Source of the DNA: Glandiceps talaboti
Lineage: Eukaryota; Hemichordata; Enteropneusta; Spengelidae
Direction: 5' to 3'
Assembly (NCBI RefSeq): GCF_964340395.1
Contig: NC_135564.1
Span: 20,114,107 to 20,178,106 of the forward strand
Length of the DNA: 64,000 bases
Position numbers and translations under genes: made by a program. Shown one piece after another: positions 45,510-53,903 of this stretch. Below the pieces are notes generated by a model. It ran no database searches, was not told the origin of the DNA, and was given only the letters and a program-made list of their open reading frames with translations. Numbering within the stretch: the first letter of the stretch is position 1; every line of letters starts with the position of its first letter.

Positions 45510-48500
45510 GAAAGTACTCTAGATAATTTTTCAACCATATGTAGAAAGAATAGATCCATGAGCTATAGTATAGGCAAACTTGATAATTATGAATCAATTT
45601 GAAATGGAAATAGAGTGCATTTGTTTTATTTTGTGTTCAACTTCTTATTTCTATTACTTTTCCAAAGCTTTTTTATATTTCTGGGGTTTTCACTCAAAAT
45701 TAATTGCAATAATTGTAACACTGGGTTTTTATTTTCCGCCTTGATTTAAAAAAAAAAGAAGCTTTCTATCGTTCAGACCTCTGGAAAACTACACCAGCAC
45801 AAACAAACCCAGCGTGTGGAGCCGATCTGCATACAAAGTTCAGACCCAGTTATTATGTCATTGCCTGCCCACAGGCATTTGTTTCCCGAGTTATGTCTCA
45901 GAATATTTCTATCAGAATACAATAAAATGTCGATAATACATGTATCATTGATATTGACATATTTAGCCAACTATATATGAAAGGGGTAAAATTACACTTG
46001 TTTCTGTGATCGCGTAGGTCCACTCACCGCGAAAGAAAAAAATTATCTGCTCCAATTCCCCTACATGGCGTCAGAAATCGGTCTATATCTTTGGAAGTCA
46101 TGGTCCGATTGTATCAACGACAACGATTTATCGGAAGATTATTAAATTTGGGAACTAGGAAGGGACGGAAGGTAAAATGTTCGAAATGTTTGCCCACTAC
46201 AACGGCCGGTTGAAAGTTCATGTTTATCATTTATGTACGGTAATGGTGGCTGCCTTTCATACCTTGTGTCTTCTTTCGCAGCGAGTGAACCTGCGCGATC
46301 ACAGAAACAAGTGTGATTTACCCCTTTCATATATAGATGGCTAAAAACGTCAATATTACGATACTCCCGACATTTTATTGTATTCTGATAGAAATATTGA
46401 GACATAACTTGGGAAACAAATGCCTATGTGCCTGCCCCCCAAAATCTGACATTTCCAAACTTGAATATAATTACGGGACCCCTTCATGACCCAAAAGATG
46501 TCTCAAACTACCTCAATGCTGTCAAAATGATAAAGTAACTCTGTGCATACTAACATTTTGAAAGAGACAGCGAGAGCACGCTACAAATTTTAGCAACGCG
46601 ACATGTCAAATGAGGCATCTTATTCACAACTGACCGCCATGGTCTTACTTAGTCTGTAGGTACGATTGCCCGTTTCAACATTTCGTGATACATCGCTATT
46701 TTGACTGTTTTGAATGGCTTAAAGATACTTTTCAATATTTCTTAGTTCTTGTATGAAAAAATGATGAAAACACTCAAAAATCGAAACTAACGCTACAGCA
46801 AATTTTCAGTCAAAACAACAACATACAGTTGTGATCAATCTAACTCTGTGAAAACTTACCTGCCGATCAGGGGATTTTGCTACCGTCCTTGCGATCTCGA
46901 CTGTTTCCTTCCAACGATGTTTCTCCCCTCGAATATTAATTTTCCCCTCGTTTTCCCGAATCCGAGCACGTTTCTTTCCAGTTAGCTTTAGCCGCGCCAT
47001 GGCATCGCAAATTGCTAAGCCATGTCACGTCCAGTCATCAACAAATTTCAACTCTCCTCTGACAACAACATAACTCGTGGAGAAATAGAGCATGCGCAGT
47101 CTACTTTGATACCGCACTGACGTCATAGGTCGTTTAAAGGTCGATGTATTCTTGCGCGGCATTTGAATGTTTACAATTTTAAAAGCAACGTAGTTAATAT
47201 TCTTTAATAATCATTTTATATATTTATGGAAGGTTGTTTGGCTTTGAACACGAGGTCATTCTACATGCTATGCCATGTGTAAAAGTAAAATCATATTGAA
47301 AAAAAGAATAAAAATAGTAAAAAAATAGTCCCCGTTGCAGATAATATACCTTTAAAAGTATTTCTAACTGATATTTAAGTTCAAATTCAATGATGTTTTG
47401 TAGTGTTCAAAAACTAAACCCCTTAAAAGTATTTCTAACTGATATTAAGGTTCAAATTCAATGAAATGGTAAAGATTAAAATTAACACACATTTACAAGT
47501 ACGCTGCTTCAATAGATAAGTCTTGCTTGACAATTCATTTAAGATGATAATACATTCAATAATATCTATGATAAAAAAATGATAGTACTGTTCAACAAGG
47601 TCTGATTTCGTATGGTTGTTCATTGAGACAGGAATTGTTTGACAAAGGCTCTTTGACAATGAGAAACTTGTCCTGAGCAAATAAAATGTTATCAATATGT
47701 TAAAAGTAAATTAGGTAAAGGCAGAATATGGGTGGGTGGGGGGGGGGGGGGGGACATGTCAGAAACACCTCAGTAAAACCAAACTATGGATACCGAGTTC
47801 ATCAATAGGCAAGTCGGGTTGTTGACAATCTCTAAATCTGTTTGCAATGTCAACTGTAATATGATTATAAAAGTTGTAACAGCTGATAATGTCCCTTGAC
47901 TCAAATGATTCACTCCTTGAAAGTAACCTTGCACTCGGAACTACAGTTTTTCTCGTTCCATAGTTAGTTAAAAAATTTTTTTGAAAATTAAGCACAGAGA
48001 TACTTAAATAGCAAATTCCCATATCTGATGTCCATGTACCACATGTAACATCGTCAATGTACGGTGCACGGTGTATCCTAATGTTATGATCGCGATTGGA
48101 TCGTGACCTTTCACCCAAGCCAAATCATGACCTTTCACCCAAGCCAGTTGTGCCTCGCAGCGGAGTAACACACTCACTAGTACTTGCACACATTCGGTCG
48201 ACAGCATTTCAGTCTTGACCTAGTACCTGTACCAGCTACGACTCAAGCTTATCAGATGTAATTACAAAAAGCAAACACTTAGTTATGGTAATGAGCTGAT
48301 AAGGATTGATAAGAAAGTGCAAGAATTGCACTTTGCTGGTAAATGCGATGTTCCCCTCATGAGCAGTATGCCAAGAAATTTGAAATTAAGTGAGGTTCAA
48401 ATTGTGTTTTACTTTCAACATTATCAGTTTTCTTACAATTGGTAATGAGAGAAAATAGGTCAGTGTACTGGGAAAATTTGAAATTAAGTGACGTTAACTT

Positions 48501-51500
48501 CAGATTTGGAGAAAAATATCACAGAATGTGTATCACATAGTACATTTTAAATCAATTATGTACTTGGAGGATGAAATATTTTATTTGTCCATGTTGCTCT
48601 TCTAAAATAAAACACCGCTCAGTATTTGTGGTTGAAAAATTATCTTTATTTCAAAAAAGTCTTATATATATCAAGGCTCAAAGTTTGGACACAAAAACTG
48701 CTTAACATTGTGTTTTGATTACCAAATATACAGTTCACCTGGCTAAATCTTAACTACCAAATATACAGTTCACCTAGCTAAATCTTGACTACCAAACTAA
48801 ATTCAAAGTTTAGTGAATTCATCCTTGGATTCATAATAGCTTTCTGTTTTTCTACTGTTGCAGGCTGATGATGTGTCAAGAATGATCATAGAAAAACTGG
48901 GTATTCATCCTATGGAAAGTTTAGATCACTTTGTCAACAGTCTGTCAAATGAAAGTGGTTTTGTACCGAGTGGTACTTTGTTACATTCATTCAAAGTACA
49001 CAAAAATGGTGATGAGAGACAGTATGAGATTTACAAGACGGATATCAGTGTACAAGGTTTCAGACAATACCACGAACGATTACAGACATTCCTGTGGTGG
49101 TTTATTGATGCAGTCTCTTATATTGATGTTGATGATGACAGATGGCAATTCTATCTTCTGTGAGTAATTAATTATTCATTCATGTATTTATTCTGTTTCA
49201 TACATGATCACTAAGTATTGTTCTGCTGAAATAAGAATATATACTCTAGAGGAGTGAAAATGAGTCAACATTGGTGTCAAGAGAACACACTGTGAAAATG
49301 AGTCAATATTGGTGTCAAGAGAACACACTGTGAACATGAGTCAATATTGGTGTCAAGAGAACACACTGTGAACATGAGTCAATATTGGTGTCAAGAGAAC
49401 ACACTGTGAACATGAGTCAATATTGGTGTCAAGAGAACACACTGTGAACATGAGTCAATATTGGTGTCAAGAGAACACACTGTGAACATGAGTCAATATT
49501 GGTGTCAAGAGAACACACTGTGAACATGAGTCAATATTGGTGTCAAGAGAACACACTGAACATGAGTCAATATTTGTGTCAAGAGAACACACTGAACATG
49601 AGTCAATATTTGTGTCAAGAGAACACACTGAACATTAGTCAATATTGGTGTCAAGAGAACACACTGAACATGAGTCAATATTGGTGTCAAGAGAACACAC
49701 TGTGAACATGAGTCAATATTGGTGTCAAGAGAACACACTGAACATGAGTCAATATTGGTGTCAAGAGAACACACTGAACATGAGTCAATATTGGTGTCAA
49801 GAGAACACACTGTGAACATGAGTCAATATTGGTGTCAAGAGAACACACTGAACATGAGTCAATATTGGTGTCAAGAGAACACACTGTGAACATGAGTCAA
49901 TATTTGTGTCAAGAGAACATACTGAACATGAGTCAATATTGGTGTCAAGAGAACACACTGAACATGAGTCAATATTTGTGTCAAGAGAACATACTGTGAA
50001 CATGAGTCAATATTGGTGTCAAGAGAACATACTGAACATGAGTCAATATTGGTGTCAAGAGAACACACTGAACATGAGTCAATATTGGTGTCAAGAGAAC
50101 ACACTGTGAACATGAGTCAATATTTGTGTCAAGAGAACATACTGTGAACATGAGTCAATATTTGTGTCAAGAGAACATACTGTGAACATGAGTCAATATT
50201 TGTGTCAAGAGAACACACTGTGAACATGAGTCAATATTTGTGTCAAGAGAACATACTGTGAACATGAGTCAATATTTGTGTCAAGAGAACATACTGTGAA
50301 CATGAGTCAATATTTGTGTCAAGAGAACATACTGTGAATATGAGTCAATATTTGTGTCAAGAGAACACACTGTGAACATGAGTCAATATTGGTGTCAAGA
50401 GAACACACTGAACATGAGTCAATATTGGTGTCAAGAGAACACACTGTGAACATGAGTCAATATTTGTGTCAAGAGAACATACTGTGAACATGAGTCAATA
50501 TTTGTGTCAAGAGAACATACTGTGAACATGAGTCAATATTTGTGTCAAGAGAACATACTGTGAATATGAGTCAATATTTGTGTCAAGAGAACACACTGTG
50601 AACATGAGTCAATATTGGTGTCAAGAGAACACACTGTGAACATGAGTCAATATTGGTGTCAAGAGAACACACTGTGAACATGAGTCAATATTGGTGTCAA
50701 GAGAACACACTGTGAACATGAGTCAATATTGGTGTCAAGAGAACACACTGAACATGAGTCAATATTGGTGTCAAGAGAACACACTGAACATGAGTCAATA
50801 TTGGTGTCAAGAGAACACACTGTGAACATGAGTCAATATTGGTGTCAAGAGAACACACTGTGAACATGAGTCAATATTGGTGTCAAGAGAACACACTGTG
50901 AACATGAGTCAATATTGGTGTCAAGAGAACACACTGTGAACATGAGTCAATATTGGTGTCAAGAGAACACACTGTGAACATGAGTCAATATTGGTGTCAA
51001 GAGAACACACTGTGAACATGAGTCAATATTGGTGTCAAGAGAACACACTGTGAACATGAGTCAATATTGGTGTCAAGAGAACACACTGAACATGAGTCAA
51101 TATTGGTGTCAAGAGAACACAAGGTTACAGTGATCTTGTACTAATGTCATGTTGCAGAATTACAGTGCATTGTAGGTTACTGTTCACTGGCTCTGTTTTA
51201 TGAATAACAGTGCATTGTAGGTTACTGTTCACTGGCTCTGTTTGATGAATAATAGTGCATTGTAGGTTACTGTTCACTGGCTCTGTTTGATGAATAATAG
51301 TGCATTGTAGGTTACTGTTCACTGGCTCTGTTTGATGAATAACAGTGCATTGTAGGTTACTGTTCACTGGCTCTGTTTGATCAATAACAGTGCATTGTAG
51401 GTTACTGTTCACTGGCTCTGTTTGATGAGTAATAGTGCATTGTAGGTTACTGTTCACTGGCTCTGTTTGATGAATAACAGTGCATTGTAGGTTACTGTTC

Positions 51501-53838
51501 ACTGGCTCTGTTTGATGAATTACAGTGCATTGTAGGTTACTGTTCACTGGCTCTGTTTGATGAATAATAGTGCATTGTAGGTTACTGTTCACTGGCTCTG
51601 TGTGATGAATAACCATAATTTGCAACTGGTAGCCCACTCAGACTACCACTGATTATTTGATGATTTAAAGGATGGAATTTTAATAACATACATACATGTA
51701 TTTCCAATAGAGGAACTCTGTTTTCAGTTCAGGGATATAGGATTACTGGTCACCATCCTTGGGCTACCAATTTCTAAAATTGGTAGCCCATTGAGACTAC
51801 CAAGGAAAAAAGTTAATTTCAAGCCCTGAATTCAACATGAAATGAATGTGAAGGTGTTAAGTTTGTTAAATGTTATCACCTGTTTCCATGGGGACTGCCG
51901 GGGTCATTTGCAACAATACCCAACATTTTGTTTTGTAGGTGGCTGCTTATATGGGTTCATGCTAGTTACTATTTTCAGTTCAAGATTGTTTTAATATACT
52001 GCAGACATTTGATATCCATTTGAATTCTTTGTATCTTCCTATCATATATTCCTCTATTAATTCCATCCCTAGATTTGAGAAGTATATAGTAGATGGCACA
52101 TCCCAGTACAGCATTGCTGGTTATTGTACCGTGTATAAATACTATGCCTATCCCAACAAAACAAGGCCAAGAGTAAGGTAAGTCTGTCAGTTTGTACTAC
52201 ACAGATGTGATGTGTACTTATCTAATACATTTGTGATCAACTATATAAGACATGGTCCATACACTTCTGGAGAGTCCTTGAATTTCAAAGGCCTCCTGAA
52301 AAGTCCTTGAAAAATGCATATTGACTTTTGGACACTCCAGGAAATTTGATTGACTGAATGATTTCCATTGTAAAGTTTTAATTATATACATGTAGGTGAG
52401 AAATATGTATTAGAAAAAAGCAGGTGTGGTTACAAGTAAATTGTATTTCACTGGTCAACACTCTTGAAAACGACCAAAGTTGGTGTGAATTCTCCTGGAA
52501 AACTGATGAAACGCCCTGGAATTTTATTTGACATAAGTATATAAACCCTATAAGAGGAATGGCAATATGGTATTGTAGTAAAGTTTACAAAGAAAATAAG
52601 TATTTGATGGGCAAGAGGGTATTGCAGTGAAGTTTACAAAGAAAAGAAGTATTTGTCTTGTATATTTGATCACAATTGCAAACTGCATAAATAATATCCT
52701 TGTTTTACATTTTTTTGTCTGAAAATGTTAAATTACGAATGAAGGGTAATATATCCTCAACTTAACATCTGACATAAAAATAATTGTGTTTTCATCATAC
52801 AATAACATTTTGAATCTTCATGTGAACATGACACCAAAAGATGACCACTTACAGTAAACAGCGCCCTCAACCACAGGAAAGGGTTTATGCTGTCATTGGT
52901 AGTTGCTTAAATACCCTTGCACTTCTCCGGTATAATCTGGATATAATGTAAATTATTCCTGGAAACTGTTACAGAAATAGAATTTATGAAATAATAAACC
53001 CTAGAATTTTAAAATTCCCAGTGGTGTGAACATTTAATTTTGAGGCAGTTTGTACCCTGTGTGTGACATATACAACAACAATACAGTTCTCTAGAGAAAA
53101 ATTATACTGGTTACCCTCTAGAAATGGATGTGCACACTCCTGGATTGAAAGTATATGAAGCCTAGTAGTATAGTATAGTGTTTGTGTTTGTGGTTGTGGT
53201 TTTTTATTTGCCTTGAACTGTATATGTGTGATATGAGATATAGACCCCAAATATTACATCATTGATTACAGCTACATTACCCATATGTTTTCTGCATGTC
53301 ACTTGTACACCACTAGAGGGCACAATTTACAACTATGGGTAACTTTTTTTTTAGGCCTGTGAGTAATCAGACCATTAAGTTTCTTTATACTGTAACAAGG
53401 AGCATGGGTGAAAGATGAGAAGGGGAATTTAATTTTACTTGAATCCCAAAAAATTTGTGTTTTCGTGTGATGAGAAATAAGGTTTTGCATGCAACCATGG
53501 AAATTTAACGTGAACAGAGTACACTAGTACGTATACATATATATGTGTTGAAGTAATACTATCCTGTAAATTCAATATTTTAATATTGAAATCTTTACAG
53601 TTTTGATTGATAGTGGATTGAGACATACATTTTCCATGATTGAAAATAAGTTTATATGACATACATGTACCATTCCTTACCATGTGTGTTTTTATTTCTA
53701 TTGTTCAGTCAAATGCTTATCCTGCCACCATATCAAAGACAAGGCCTTGGTGCTCAGTTATTAGAAACAATTTACATTGATTACAGACAGGACCTGGAAG
53801 TTCTGGATATCACAGGTAACAAAGCCAGTGGGTCTCTC

Positions 53839-53903
<65 letters not shown>

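Larger units (their letters stand above)
39033..47351. mobile_element. 8.3-kb DNA transposon with TTAA target duplication and 33-bp perfect TIRs, carrying genes
   Basis: The left end reads AGGTATATTATCTGCAACGG and on; the right end is its exact reverse complement over 33 bases (39033-39065 and 47319-47351). TTAA flanks both sides (39029-39032 and 47352-47355). The flanks are parts of one 71-bp tandem repeat, and removing the element plus one TTAA restores its ccccTTAAAAGTATTTC sequence, which is present intact at 38955 and 47417. TTAA duplications are known for piggyBac and Kolobok; ends of the form AG...CT suit Kolobok (5'-RR...YY-3') better. I see no long transposase frame. Inside are a six-exon minus-strand gene, plus-strand coding-like fragments and at least three smaller inserted elements. 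Confidence 0.9.

Noticed and set aside
49499-50113. Open frames on both strands in the 38/36-bp array
   Set aside because: Repeat artefacts; the mixture of 38- and 36-bp units would shift frame constantly.
51125-51637. A 170-codon minus-strand open frame with repeated [13 protein letters not shown]
   Set aside because: Produced by a 45-bp tandem repeat (divisible by three) inside HAT1 intron 5. Nothing besides openness supports coding.
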